61,198 nucleotides of DNA from Actinophytocola sp. (lineage in GTDB: Bacteria > Actinomycetota > Actinomycetes > Mycobacteriales > Pseudonocardiaceae). Numbering within the stretch: position 1 is the stretch's first letter; every line of letters begins with the position of its first letter. Where the stretch lies: contig WHSS01000007.1 in NCBI GenBank assembly GCA_009379975.1, positions 1-61,198 of the forward strand, written 5' to 3'. Of this stretch, positions 1 through 8,171 are shown piece by piece. A model generated the notes under the pieces. That model worked only from the letters and a program-made list of their open reading frames with translations, had not been told where the DNA came from and did not search any database. The translations under genes were made by a program, and so were the position numbers.

Positions 1-41
1 AAGGACGCCCTCGGTGCGTATTCGGCACCCGCGGCGCCCTT
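1..41. repeat. Imperfect palindrome, AAGG...CCTT family (copy 1)
   Basis: A 41-bp imperfect inverted repeat that begins AAGGACGCC, ends GGCGCCCTT and has a TATTC centre flanked by CGGTGC and GGCACC. A second 41-bp element with the same ends and the same GGTGC/GGCACC core lies at 1141-1181. It may be an intergenic repeat or a transcription terminator; the window edge hides what lies to the left. Confidence 0.5.
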
Positions 42-80
42 GGGCTCACTTCGGGGACAGCAGGACATCTCAACGCAAGC

Positions 81-113
81 CAGCCACGGACGATCGATGA
101 TCATCCGTGGCTG
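81..113. terminator. Hairpin downstream of the DivIVA-like gene
   Basis: A perfect 10-bp inverted repeat (CAGCCACGGA / TCCGTGGCTG) with a 13-nt loop lies 65 bp past the stop of the minus-strand gene at 178-1044. There is no T-tract, which is common for actinobacterial terminators. It is read as a likely factor-independent terminator from position and symmetry only. Confidence 0.5.
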
Positions 114-177
114 GTTGTGACGGGCGTCCGGCGCCAACGATCTGGCCGGGGAGGCATCCCGGCCCGGCCGCCGACGA

Positions 178-1044
178 TCATGACATCGCGGCCTCGGTCT
201 CGGCTTCGTTCTCGCCCTCTGGCTCGGGTTCGGTATCCAGTGCGCTGCCGAGCTTCGCCATGGCCTCCTGCAGCACCGTGTGGCTGGCGGTCAGCCGCTC
301 CGCGACGGCGGCCTGGAACTCCAGGGCTTCCTTGCGCTTGGTGGTGGCCTCGGCGAGCTTCTGCTCGGCATCGGCGATCATCGTGCTGGTGCGCTCGTTG
401 GCGCTTGCCTCCAACTCGGCGACGGCACGCTCGGTGTCGGACCGCTTGGCCGCGATCTCCTCAGCGGCCTCTTTGTCGGCGGCCGTGCGCCGCTCCGCCG
501 CCTCCTTGTCCAGCCGCTCGGTGTCGGACCGCTTGGCCGCGATCTCCTCAGCGGCCTGCTTATCGGCGGCCGCACGGCGCTCCTCAGCCTCCTTGTCGGC
601 GGCCGCGCGCCGCTCAGCGGCTTCGTTGTCCAGCTGCTCGGCTACCTGCTCCGCCTTCTTACGTGTCTTGTCGGCGTAGCCGTCGGCCGCGTCCCGGATC
701 GACGCGGCATCCTGCTCGGCCTTCTCGCGCAGCTCGGCGATCTCTTCCTCGGCGAGCTTCAGCATGGCCTTGACGCGCTCGCTCATCGCCGCAGCGCCCC
801 CCGGGTCTTCGACCATCCGGGCGAGGGCGGTCTTGGCTTCCGCCAGTTCCTGCTGGGCGTAGCCGAGCGACTTCGTCAGCTCCGAGACGGAGGTCGTCGC
901 TTCGTCGCGATGCTTGGTGGCGGTGGACAGCTCGCCCTTGAGCTGCGCGAGGTACTCGTCGACCTTGACCTGGTCATAACCGCGGAACGCGGTGGCGAAC
1001 TGGGGATCGGAGGTGGGGGTTGGGGGTGTTTCGACATCTGGCAT
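178..1044 (-). CDS. DivIVA-domain coiled-coil protein
   Basis: A 288-residue protein whose N-terminus (residues about 16-36, FRGYDQVKVDEYLAQL) matches the start of the DivIVA/Wag31 fold, followed by an almost continuous Glu/Ala/Lys/Arg coiled coil to about residue 265 and an acidic tail. DivIVA-family proteins assemble at curved membrane or poles and recruit cell-envelope or cytoskeletal partners. Residues about 141-206 hold a 29-residue repeat (AAERR-AADKEAAEEIAAKRSDTER), visible in DNA as an 87-bp period. It is not Wag31 itself, since the DivIVA segment is preceded by a Pro/Thr-rich leader and the gene is not near ftsZ. A FilP/Scy-like or accessory DivIVA role is possible. Confidence 0.8.
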   Translation of the reverse strand: MPDVETPPTPTSDPQFATAFRGYDQVKVDEYLAQLKGELSTATKHRDEATTSVSELTKSLGYAQQELAEAKTALARMVEDPGGAAAMSERVKAMLKLAEEEIAELREKAEQDAASIRDAADGYADKTRKKAEQVAEQLDNEAAERRAAADKEAEERRAAADKQAAEEIAAKRSDTERLDKEAAERRTAADKEAAEEIAAKRSDTERAVAELEASANERTSTMIADAEQKLAEATTKRKEALEFQAAVAERLTASHTVLQEAMAKLGSALDTEPEPEGENEAETEAAMS

Positions 1045-1140
1045 TCGACAACCCTAGTGACTCCGAACGGCCATCACATTCCTCCAAATGGACGCATTAC
1101 CCGCGCACGGTCCCGGGGACCCCCGCGGCGGCGGGAGCCG

Positions 1141-1181
1141 AAGGTGGCCTCGGGTGCCATATAGGCACCCCGTGGCACCTT
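1141..1181. repeat. Imperfect palindrome, AAGG...CCTT family (copy 2)
   Basis: A 41-bp inverted repeat (AAGGTGGCC ... GGCACCTT, centre ATATA) with arms pairing at 14 of 18 positions. It has the same length, ends and GGTGC/GGCACC core as 1-41. It lies 65 bp beyond the stop of the minus-strand AhpD-like gene, so it could end that transcript. Confidence 0.55.
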
Positions 1182-1245
1182 GGTTCCGCCTAGGATCTGC
1201 GCAAATAGGACAACAAGGTGGATTTTGTGCAGCGCGGGCCCCGGC

Positions 1246-1701
1246 TCACCCCCAGGCGCCGGCGACCTGCCGCGTCGTGACGTTGAGGCGGTTGAACACA
1301 TTGGTCGTCGCGATCGAAAGGATCAACGACGCCAGCGCCTGCTCGTCGTAGTGCCGGGCGGCCTCATCCCAGACCTCGTCCGGCACCGGGTCCGCCCGGT
1401 CGGCCAGCCGGGTGACGGACTCGGTGAGTGCCAGCGCCGCACGTTCGGCGTCGCTGAAATACGGCGCCTCCCGCCAGGCCGACACCGCGAACAGCCGCTC
1501 ATCGGTTTCGCCCGCCCGCTTGGCATGGCGCGAACCCGCGTCGACGCAGGAGCTGCAGCCGTTGATCTGGCTCGCGCGCAGGTGGATCAGCTCGAGAGTG
1601 GTCGACGGCACCGGGCCGCTCTTCGAGACTTTGTCGAGCGCCACGATGGTCTGCATGGCCTCGGGAACGAGCATCGCCGGGTTCTTCATCCGCGGTTGCA
1701 T
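1246..1701 (-). CDS. AhpD-like carboxymuconolactone decarboxylase family protein
   Basis: A 151-residue protein with the AhpD redox motif GCSSCVDAGSRHA (Cys49, Cys52, His59) and the following helices typical of the carboxymuconolactone decarboxylase/AhpD family. Such proteins act as small peroxidatic or disulfide-relay enzymes. The start is supported by GGAGGAA seven bases upstream of the ATG. The gene is divergent from an ECF41-like sigma factor, and genes of this family are the classic target of ECF41 sigma factors. A TGTCACA box faces it at 1776-1782. Its peroxide or peroxynitrite substrate cannot be told from sequence. Confidence 0.87.
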   Translation of the reverse strand: MQPRMKNPAMLVPEAMQTIVALDKVSKSGPVPSTTLELIHLRASQINGCSSCVDAGSRHAKRAGETDERLFAVSAWREAPYFSDAERAALALTESVTRLADRADPVPDEVWDEAARHYDEQALASLILSIATTNVFNRLNVTTRQVAGAWG

Positions 1702-1720
1702 GACTGGTTTCCTCCAGAGG

Positions 1721-1782
1721 TGTCACATAGGGGGGATTTCGTCGGTCAGTGCTATGACAGACCGCGACGAAGGAATGTGACA
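1721..1782. promoter_or_regulatory. Divergent ECF41-type promoter region with two TGTCACA boxes
   Basis: TGTCACA is present on the plus strand at 1721-1727, facing the sigma gene, and on the minus strand at 1776-1782, facing the AhpD-like gene. TGTCACA is the known -35 element of ECF41-dependent promoters, whose -10 is CGTC. Here 16 bases after each box the sequence is GGTC (plus) or TGTC (minus), and CGTC also occurs at shorter spacing, so the -10 assignment is uncertain. The layout suggests the sigma factor controls itself and its neighbour. Confidence 0.55.
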
Positions 1783-1783
1783 G

Positions 1784-2761
1784 ATGAATGAGCAGCAGTG
1801 GCTGGCGGAACGGTTCGAGGCCCATCGCACGCACCTGCGGGCGGTGGCCTACCGGATGCTCGGCTCGCACGCGGAAGCCGAAGACGCGGTGCAGGACGCT
1901 TGGGTGCGGTTCAGCCGCGCCGACAGCAGCGACGTGGACGACGTGGGCGGTTGGCTGACCACCATCGTCTCCCGCGTATGCCTGAACATGCTGCAGTCGC
2001 GCCGGTCCCGGCGGGAGGAGCCGCTCGACGACCAGGCGCCCGTGCCGAAGGGCGGGATCGACCCGGAACGCGAGGCCGTGCTGGCCGACTCGGTGGGCTC
2101 CGCCCTGCTGGTAGTGCTCGAGACGCTGGCTCCCGCGGAGCGGCTCGCGTTCGTGCTGCACGACCTCTTCGCCGTCCCGTTCGACGAGATCGCGGCCGTC
2201 ATCGAGCGCTCCCCCGCGGCGGCACGGCAACTGGCGAGCCGCGCCCGCCGCCGGGTGCAAGCCGCCCAACCGGCGCTCATCGACGGCGCGGTCGGTGCCG
2301 TCTGGGCGCCTGGGGGGAAGCCGAGGGCGGTGTTCCACTTCACGATCAGCGACGGCAAGATCGCCTCGATCGAGATGCAGTCCGACCCGGAGGAGGTGGG
2401 CCTGCTCGGGCGGCGGAACATGTTCACCGGTTTCGACGGCGAACATGTGGTGTGGGCCGACGGCAGCCGGGACCCCGTTGACGCGGTGCTGTTCGCGACC
2501 GGCTACCGCCCCAGCCTCGACTACCTCCACCCGCTCGGCGTGCTCGCGGACGACGGCACACCGCAGCACGCCGGCGGCATTTCGACCCACCCCGGCCTGG
2601 TCTACGTCGGGCTGGAGTTCCAGCGGTCGTTCTCGTCGAACACCTTGCGCGGGGTGTACGCCGACGCCGAGTACGTCATGGCGCCGCTGGCCGCACACGC
2701 ACATGACGCCGGGCGCATCGTCGTCACGGACGCCGCGACGCTGGGAGAATCGGCAGCGTGA
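1784..2761 (+). CDS. Chimeric ECF41-like sigma factor with a flavin-monooxygenase C-terminal fragment
   Basis: A 325-residue protein in three parts. Residues 8-75 carry sigma region 2 (VAYRMLGSHAEAEDAVQDAW) and about 105-160 region 4. Residues about 165-204 match only the end of the SnoaL-like domain of ECF41/SigJ proteins (PGGKPRAVFHF, ISDGKIASIE, SDPEE); roughly 80 residues of that domain are missing. From about residue 206 the sequence becomes the C-terminus of an ArsO/FMO-like monooxygenase (VVWADGS, DAVLFATGYRPSLDYL, GLEFQRSF, TLRGV), without any FAD- or NADP-binding domain. The ORF is open throughout and overlaps the next gene by four bases. It could be a true fusion or a product of deletions joining two genes. 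Confidence 0.8.
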   Translation: MNEQQWLAERFEAHRTHLRAVAYRMLGSHAEAEDAVQDAWVRFSRADSSDVDDVGGWLTTIVSRVCLNMLQSRRSRREEPLDDQAPVPKGGIDPEREAVLADSVGSALLVVLETLAPAERLAFVLHDLFAVPFDEIAAVIERSPAAARQLASRARRRVQAAQPALIDGAVGAVWAPGGKPRAVFHFTISDGKIASIEMQSDPEEVGLLGRRNMFTGFDGEHVVWADGSRDPVDAVLFATGYRPSLDYLHPLGVLADDGTPQHAGGISTHPGLVYVGLEFQRSFSSNTLRGVYADAEYVMAPLAAHAHDAGRIVVTDAATLGESAA

Positions 2762-3978
2762 CTACCGACGCCGCCGTAGCGCGGCCCACGCTCTCGCGGG
2801 CCGCGCTACGGCGCGTCCTTACCACGCTGTGCGCGACCGAGACCGTCAGCTGGGGCGTGCTCTACTACGCGTTTCCGGTGCTGGCGGCGGATATCAGCGC
2901 GACGACCGGCTGGTCGACCACGTCGACCACCGCCGCGTTCTCCGCGGGCCTCATCGTGGCCGCCGTACTGGGCATCCCGATCGGGCGCCTGCTCGACCGG
3001 CACGGCCCGCGGTGGATCATGACCGCCGGATCGGTGTTGGCCGGCCCCTCCGTGGTTGTCATCGCCCTCGCCCCCAGCTACCCCTTGTTTCTCGCGGGCT
3101 GGCTACTGGCAGGCGTGGCCATGGCCGCCGTGCTCTATCCGCCTGCCTTCGCCGCGCTGACCCGCTGGTTCGGTGACGGCCGCGTCAAGGCCCTGACCCT
3201 GCTCACGCTGGCCGCGGGCCTGGCCAGCACCGTGTTCGCCCCGCTGACCGCGGGCCTGGCGGGCCAGCTCGGCTGGCGCGACAGCTACCTCGTGCTCGCC
3301 GTGCTGCTGACCGTGATCACCGTGCCCGCCCACTGGTGGGGCCTGCGCGGCACCTGGCCGGCACCCGAGCGCGCGGCCAAGACGACGGCGCCATCGGGGA
3401 GGTCCGGGACACGATCCGTGCCATCGCAGATCGCCCGCAGCATGCCGTTCATCGGGTTGACGATCGCCCTGAGCCTCGTCGCGCTCACCGCATACGCCGT
3501 ACTCGTCAACCTGGTCCCGCTGTTCCTCGAACGCGGGCTGGACGTCTCGACCGCCGCGCTGGCACTCGGCATCGGCGGTATCGGGCAGGTAGCGGGCCGG
3601 ATCGCCTACCCGGCGTTGACGCGATCCTTCGGCGTCCGGACCCGCACCGTCTCGATCCTGCTGGCCACCGCACTGACCACCGCACTGCTGGGGCTCCTGA
3701 CCTCGGCGGAAGCGCTCATCACCGCCGCCGTCATCGCCGGCGTCGCTCGCGGCCTGCTCACCCTCATCATCGCCACCGCGGTTCAGGAACGCTGGGGCAC
3801 CGAGCACTACGGCAGGCTCACCGGACTGCTGTCGGCCCCGGTCACCATATGCATGGCGATTTCGCCCTGGGCGGGCGCGGCGGTGGCCACCCTGCTCGGC
3901 AGCTTCAGCGCGGCCTTCATCGCGCTGGCGGTACTCGCCGCGATCGGTGCCACCTTCGCGCTGAGCAACCGCCGGTGA
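2758..3978 (+). CDS. MFS transporter
   Basis: A 406-residue protein with about 12 hydrophobic helices and a major-facilitator motif A-like loop after helix 2 (GIPIGRLLDRHGPRWIM). It starts with GTG overlapping the preceding stop codon (GTGA), so it was probably co-translated with the monooxygenase whose end is now fused to the sigma factor. ArsO-like monooxygenases and MFS exporters are often paired, which suggests export of a product of that enzyme, but the substrate is unknown. It converges on the FAH-family gene with a 16-bp gap. Confidence 0.85.
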   Translation: MTTDAAVARPTLSRAALRRVLTTLCATETVSWGVLYYAFPVLAADISATTGWSTTSTTAAFSAGLIVAAVLGIPIGRLLDRHGPRWIMTAGSVLAGPSVVVIALAPSYPLFLAGWLLAGVAMAAVLYPPAFAALTRWFGDGRVKALTLLTLAAGLASTVFAPLTAGLAGQLGWRDSYLVLAVLLTVITVPAHWWGLRGTWPAPERAAKTTAPSGRSGTRSVPSQIARSMPFIGLTIALSLVALTAYAVLVNLVPLFLERGLDVSTAALALGIGGIGQVAGRIAYPALTRSFGVRTRTVSILLATALTTALLGLLTSAEALITAAVIAGVARGLLTLIIATAVQERWGTEHYGRLTGLLSAPVTICMAISPWAGAAVATLLGSFSAAFIALAVLAAIGATFALSNRR

Positions 3979-3994
3979 TGCTCGGCGCCAGGCC

Positions 3995-4708
3995 TCAACC
4001 GTCGTAGTCGATCGTCAGGTCACCCACACCGTCGATGTGCCCCTCCAGGCGATCGCCGGGCTCGACCGGACCGACGCCCTTGGGTGTGCCGGTCATGATG
4101 AGGTCCCCCGGCCGCAGTGCGACGAGGGTGCTCAGGTAATTGATCGTCTCGGGGACGTTCCAGATCTGCTGGGCGAGATCGCCCTCCTGGCGAAGCCTGC
4201 CGTTGATCCGCAACCAGATGGCGCCGGTAGCCGGGTGGCCGATCGCCGCCGCCGGACGTATCGGGCTGGTCGGGGCGGACTGGTCGAACCCCTTCGCCAT
4301 GTCCCAGGGGCGGCGGGCCTGCTTGGCCACGGTCTGCAGGTCGCGGCGGGTCATGTCCAGCCCGACGGCGTACCCGAAGACGTGGTCGAGGGCCGTTTCC
4401 ACCGCGATGTCCCGCCCTCCCTCGGCGAGCGCGACGACCAGCTCGATCTCGTGGTGCAGCTCCGCGGTCCTGGCGGGGAAGGGCAGCCTGCTTCCGGACG
4501 GTACGACGGCATCGGCGGGCTTGGTGAAGAAGAAGGGCGGCTCGCGATCCGGATCGTGGCCCATCTCCTCGGCATGCTCGGCATAGTTGCGGCCCACGCA
4601 GAACACCCGGGCCACCGGGAACGTCGCATCCGAGCCGTCAACGGCGACGGTCGTAACTACCGGCGCTGCGATGGCGTAGCTCGTCGACTCGTCACCGACT
4701 GGAGGCAT
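3995..4708 (-). CDS. Fumarylacetoacetate hydrolase family protein
   Basis: A 237-residue FAH-fold enzyme. The family hydrolyses or hydrates/decarboxylates 2-oxo acids in aromatic and sugar-acid breakdown, using a divalent metal. Visible motifs are VFCVGRNYAEHAEEMG, the metal-binding HHEIELVVAL segment, GYAVGLDMTRRDLQ, the Lys in MAKGFDQSAP and the terminal MTGTPKGVGP. The ATG at 4708 was preferred over an in-frame TTG at 4738; it overlaps the upstream permease by 17 bp. It is the last gene of the ABC transporter operon, so it probably acts on the imported compound. The exact substrate is not recognisable. Confidence 0.88.
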   Translation of the reverse strand: MPPVGDESTSYAIAAPVVTTVAVDGSDATFPVARVFCVGRNYAEHAEEMGHDPDREPPFFFTKPADAVVPSGSRLPFPARTAELHHEIELVVALAEGGRDIAVETALDHVFGYAVGLDMTRRDLQTVAKQARRPWDMAKGFDQSAPTSPIRPAAAIGHPATGAIWLRINGRLRQEGDLAQQIWNVPETINYLSTLVALRPGDLIMTGTPKGVGPVEPGDRLEGHIDGVGDLTIDYDG

Positions 4709-5450
4709 AGAAGGAAACCTTTCGTTCGAAGTAGGCAACCGCCTCCGAAGCGAGGAAGGCGAAGGTGAACAGCACGATCAGCAGGGCCCAGAACTCCGGC
4801 ATCAGGAAGTTCCGCGAGTAGAGCTCGAACAGGTAACCGACCCCGACCACCGCGATCAGCAACTGTCCGATGACGACACCCTTCATGCCGCGGATGAGGC
4901 CGAGGCGGATTCCGGCCAGCAGCTCCGGCAGCGCCGCCAGCAGCACGATCCGGGTGAAAAGCACGCGTCTGGATGCCCCGAAGGACCGCCCCATCTCGAT
5001 CAGCGAGGGGTTGACCCGCTCGACGCCGACCTGCGTGTCGAGGGCGATCACCCAGACCGAGAACACGAACACCGTGACGATCATGGTCGGCAACCCGAAG
5101 CCGAGCAGCGCCATCAGCGCCGGTACGACGGCGGTCAGGGGCGAGCTCTCGAAGATGTTCACCCACATCCCCATCAGCGAACCGATCGCGCGGTTGCGGC
5201 CCATCGCGATGCCAAGGCCGATGCCGACGGCAAAGGACAGCGCCATCCCGATCAGGAAGGCCTGCAGTGTGATCGTCGCGGCCTCGACGAAGTCCTCGGT
5301 CGGGACGACCTCGGCGAACGCGCGGAGCACTTCGGTGAACGGCGGGATCAGCGACACCAGCTCGAGCCGGCCGATCACCTCCCACAGGGCGAACCACACG
5401 AGCAGCGAGGACGCCATCGGGAGGCGGTAACCACGCAGTTCCATCGTCAC
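4692..5450 (-). CDS. ABC transporter permease, NitT/TauT type
   Basis: A 252-residue membrane protein with about six helices and the EAA-loop (EMGRSFGASRRVLFTRIVL, then PELLAGIRLGL) that docks with the ATPase. It resembles SsuC/TauC permeases. The GTG start overlaps the ATPase stop (GTGA). It is one of two different permeases in the operon, implying a heterodimeric channel. Confidence 0.9.
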   Translation of the reverse strand: MTMELRGYRLPMASSLLVWFALWEVIGRLELVSLIPPFTEVLRAFAEVVPTEDFVEAATITLQAFLIGMALSFAVGIGLGIAMGRNRAIGSLMGMWVNIFESSPLTAVVPALMALLGFGLPTMIVTVFVFSVWVIALDTQVGVERVNPSLIEMGRSFGASRRVLFTRIVLLAALPELLAGIRLGLIRGMKGVVIGQLLIAVVGVGYLFELYSRNFLMPEFWALLIVLFTFAFLASEAVAYFERKVSFYASSR

Positions 5451-6268
5451 GTCTCCAGATAGCCCTGCAGCTCGGCCCAGATCCGCTCGACCCAGTCGAG
5501 GTAGGCCGGGCTGCGCCGGATGTGGCCGGAGCCGCCGCTGTGATCGACGCCGGGACGCACGACCTTCGACACCTGAGACGGCCCCCGGGTCATGATGACG
5601 ATCTGGTCGGATACGTAGACCGCCTCCTCGATGGAGTGCGTCACGAAGATGACGGTCTTGTCCTCCTCACTCAGCAGACGCAGGAGGTCCTCCTGGAACT
5701 TGCGGCGGATCTGCTCGTCGACCGACGCGAACGGTTCGTCCATGAGCAGGATCTCGGCGTCGACCGCGAGGGCGCGGGCCAGCCCCACCCGCTGCCGCAT
5801 GCCGCCGGACAGCTGGTGAGGGTAGGCGTCTTCGAACCGGGACAGGCCGACCTTGGCGACATACTCCCGCGCGGTTGCCTCGCGCTCCTTGCGGGGGACA
5901 CCGCGTAGCTCCAGGCCGAAGGCCGCGTTACGCAGCACGGTGGCCCAGGGCATGAGGGCGAAGTCCTGGAAGACGAAGGCCCGGTCGGGGCCCGGCCGGG
6001 TGACCGGGGTGCCGTTGATCTCGACCTGCCCCGACGTCGCGTCCAGCAAGCCGGCGATGATCTTCAGCGTCGTGGTCTTGCCACACCCGCTGGGTCCGAT
6101 GATGCTGGTCAGCTCGCCCCTGGGGATGTCGAACGTGACGCCGTCCAGGGCCCGCACCCCGCCGGCGAAGACCTTGGCCAGGTCGACGACGCGAACGGCG
6201 GGATCCCCGGGGTTTCGTACCCCGCCGGGCACGGTCGGCTCGGAGGTCGGACTTGTTCGGTTGGTCAT
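5447..6268 (-). CDS. ABC transporter ATPase, NitT/TauT type
   Basis: A 273-residue nucleotide-binding subunit with Walker A GPSGCGKTT, Q-loop (VFQDFALMPW), signature LSGGMRQRVGLARAL, Walker B ILLMDEPF and the H-loop FVTHSIEEA. It resembles SsuB/TauB. The start at 6268 gives an ATGA overlap with the upstream permease; longer in-frame extensions lie inside that permease gene and were rejected. It energises uptake of the ligand bound by the lipoprotein at 7065-8069. Confidence 0.93.
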   Translation of the reverse strand: MTNRTSPTSEPTVPGGVRNPGDPAVRVVDLAKVFAGGVRALDGVTFDIPRGELTSIIGPSGCGKTTTLKIIAGLLDATSGQVEINGTPVTRPGPDRAFVFQDFALMPWATVLRNAAFGLELRGVPRKEREATAREYVAKVGLSRFEDAYPHQLSGGMRQRVGLARALAVDAEILLMDEPFASVDEQIRRKFQEDLLRLLSEEDKTVIFVTHSIEEAVYVSDQIVIMTRGPSQVSKVVRPGVDHSGGSGHIRRSPAYLDWVERIWAELQGYLET

Positions 6269-7062
6269 GCCGGCCTCATCTCGGGACGGAACAGGCGCTG
6301 CTCCAGCCGCTGGAGCAGCGTCACACTGACACTCGCGACCAGGATGATCGACAGGATGGACGCGAACATGCGGGGATAGTCGGCCACCGATCGGTAAAAC
6401 GTGATCAGATCGCCGACACCGGTCGGGGTGATGAGCAGCTCGGCCAGGACGGCGCCAGTGAAGCCCTGGGCGAGCCCGAGCCGCAGCCCGGCGAAGATCA
6501 GCCCGCTGCCCGCCGGGATCACGATCTTGACGATGCGCTTGAAGCGGCCGGCCAGGAAGGCGTCGCCCATCTCCAGCAGGGACCGCGGTGTGTTGGCGAT
6601 GCCGCGGTACGAGTTGAGCACGATGACCGGTGCACTGAGCAGTACGACGGCGAACACCTTCGCGGTGAACCCGATGCCGTAGATGAACGTGATCAGCGGG
6701 ATGATCGCGGCCGACGGCGAGGCCTGCAGCACGATGAAGACCGGGAGTCCGAGCCACTCGGTGCGCGAGGAGAGCCCCATGACGAGCCCGGCAAGGACAC
6801 CGCCGACCGCGGTGAGGCTCACGCCGACGATCAGCGGGCCGGCGGTCTCGGCGTAAGCGCCGGCGAACGTCCCGTCGGTGATCATCCCGGCGAACGCGGC
6901 CAGCGTCTCGCTGAACTTGGGAAACGCGATGCTGACCGGGATCGTGCCGCCCCACTCCCACAGCCCGAGAACGAGGGCGATCGAGGCGGCACGCAGCAAC
7001 CAGGGCCGGTCGACCGCCTTGGCCACCGTACGGCCGCCGCGGACCTGGATCAGTCCCGTCAC
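6265..7062 (-). CDS. ABC transporter permease, NitT/TauT type
   Basis: A 265-residue permease with about six membrane helices and an EAA-like loop (LLEMGDAFLAGRFKRIVKIV ... GLRLGLAQGF). It starts at a GTG two bases after the binding-protein stop and ends in an ATGA overlap with the ATPase gene. It differs clearly from the second permease at 4692-5450, so the transporter probably uses two distinct membrane subunits. Confidence 0.9.
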   Translation of the reverse strand: MTGLIQVRGGRTVAKAVDRPWLLRAASIALVLGLWEWGGTIPVSIAFPKFSETLAAFAGMITDGTFAGAYAETAGPLIVGVSLTAVGGVLAGLVMGLSSRTEWLGLPVFIVLQASPSAAIIPLITFIYGIGFTAKVFAVVLLSAPVIVLNSYRGIANTPRSLLEMGDAFLAGRFKRIVKIVIPAGSGLIFAGLRLGLAQGFTGAVLAELLITPTGVGDLITFYRSVADYPRMFASILSIILVASVSVTLLQRLEQRLFRPEMRPA

Positions 7063-7064
7063 CC

Positions 7065-8069
7065 TCAGCCGCCCGATTCCGCGAGCGCGTCCTCGGCCGC
7101 CTGCGCCGGGCCGAGATCCCAGAAGTCCTCTACCCGCAACTCCCCCGGCTCGCCCGAGAGCTGGCCTGCTTCGTGGTAGAACTCGAAGTCGTCCCGCGCC
7201 GCGGCCTCACTGCCGCAGTCCTGGGTGAACAATCCTTCCTCGGCGCCCTGCTCGTAATAGGGAAGCAACTGCTCCTCGAGCTCCGCCGGCAGGTCGTTGA
7301 GCAGGTCGAGCCGCTCCCGCTCCTCCTGGACGAACGCGGGATCGTCGACCATGGAGCGCCATACCGTCAGGATCTCCTCGAGCAGGACCTGGACGGTCTC
7401 CTGGTTGGCCGCCAGCCACTCGGTGTTGCCGAAGATCACCTCGTCACTCGCCTTCGTCTCCGGCGTCGGCAGCTCGTGGAACGTGCCCGGCGACTCGGCC
7501 ATCACGTAGTTCCGGTTCGGGATGTCGAGGACCGTCGCCTTCACGTTGCCGCGGAGCAGCGCGGTCGCGCGCACCTCGGAGCCCTCCACGTAGCTGATCT
7601 CCCCGAACTCGATGCCCTCCTCCTGCTCCACGAGCTTCGCCAGCGCCTCGGTCGTGGAGCCGCGCGAGTGCACGGTGAACGTCTCCCCGTTCATGGACTG
7701 CCAGTCCGGGTAATCCGCCTTGTCCGCCACGACGAAGAAGCGGGCGGCCTGCAGCTGGCAGAAGATCCGCAGTGGCGCGTCGGATCCCTCGATCAGGGCG
7801 TACGGCGCGCCGAGTCCCACGTCGGCCTGGCCACTGACCACGGCCTGATTCGCGAGATCCTCATCGGCGAGCTCGGTCAGGTCGACCTCGACGCCGCGGT
7901 CGCGCACCCGATCCAGCGCGATGAACAGCGCGAGCGTCTCCACCGACTCGATGTCGCCGAGGGCCACCCGGACGCTGCCGCCGGACTCGCCGTCACCAGA
8001 ATCCCCGTCGCCACCGCACGCGGCGAGCAGCAGGACCAGCGCCGTTGCCAGTACCCAGAATCTCGTCAT
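7065..8069 (-). CDS. ABC transporter substrate-binding lipoprotein (NMT1/THI5-like)
   Basis: A 334-residue exported lipoprotein. The N-terminus is a signal peptide ending in the lipobox LLAAC (Cys18), followed by a Gly/Asp/Ser linker. The rest has the periplasmic-binding type II pattern of the NitT/TauT family (NQAVVSGQADVGLGAPYA; FTVHSRGSTTEALAKLV). The ATG at 8069 is preceded by TTGGAG. It is the first gene of the operon and lies opposite a GntR regulator across a 257-bp regulatory region. The ligand is not recognisable; an organic acid handled by the FAH-family enzyme is an inference. Confidence 0.9.
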   Translation of the reverse strand: MTRFWVLATALVLLLAACGGDGDSGDGESGGSVRVALGDIESVETLALFIALDRVRDRGVEVDLTELADEDLANQAVVSGQADVGLGAPYALIEGSDAPLRIFCQLQAARFFVVADKADYPDWQSMNGETFTVHSRGSTTEALAKLVEQEEGIEFGEISYVEGSEVRATALLRGNVKATVLDIPNRNYVMAESPGTFHELPTPETKASDEVIFGNTEWLAANQETVQVLLEEILTVWRSMVDDPAFVQEERERLDLLNDLPAELEEQLLPYYEQGAEEGLFTQDCGSEAAARDDFEFYHEAGQLSGEPGELRVEDFWDLGPAQAAEDALAESGG

Positions 8070-8171
8070 CGTCAGGCTCCAATCAGGCCGGACACCCGGT
8101 CCTGACGCCGGCCCTCTGTCGCCGGCTGCCCGGTCACGGGCCGGGCGGGCTGGCCGCCTCAAGCTAGAAAC

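Noticed and set aside
280..1164. Long ORF opposite the DivIVA-like gene
   Set aside because: It is an antisense frame of a G/C-rich coiled-coil gene with no recognisable family; the minus-strand frame has a clear DivIVA motif.
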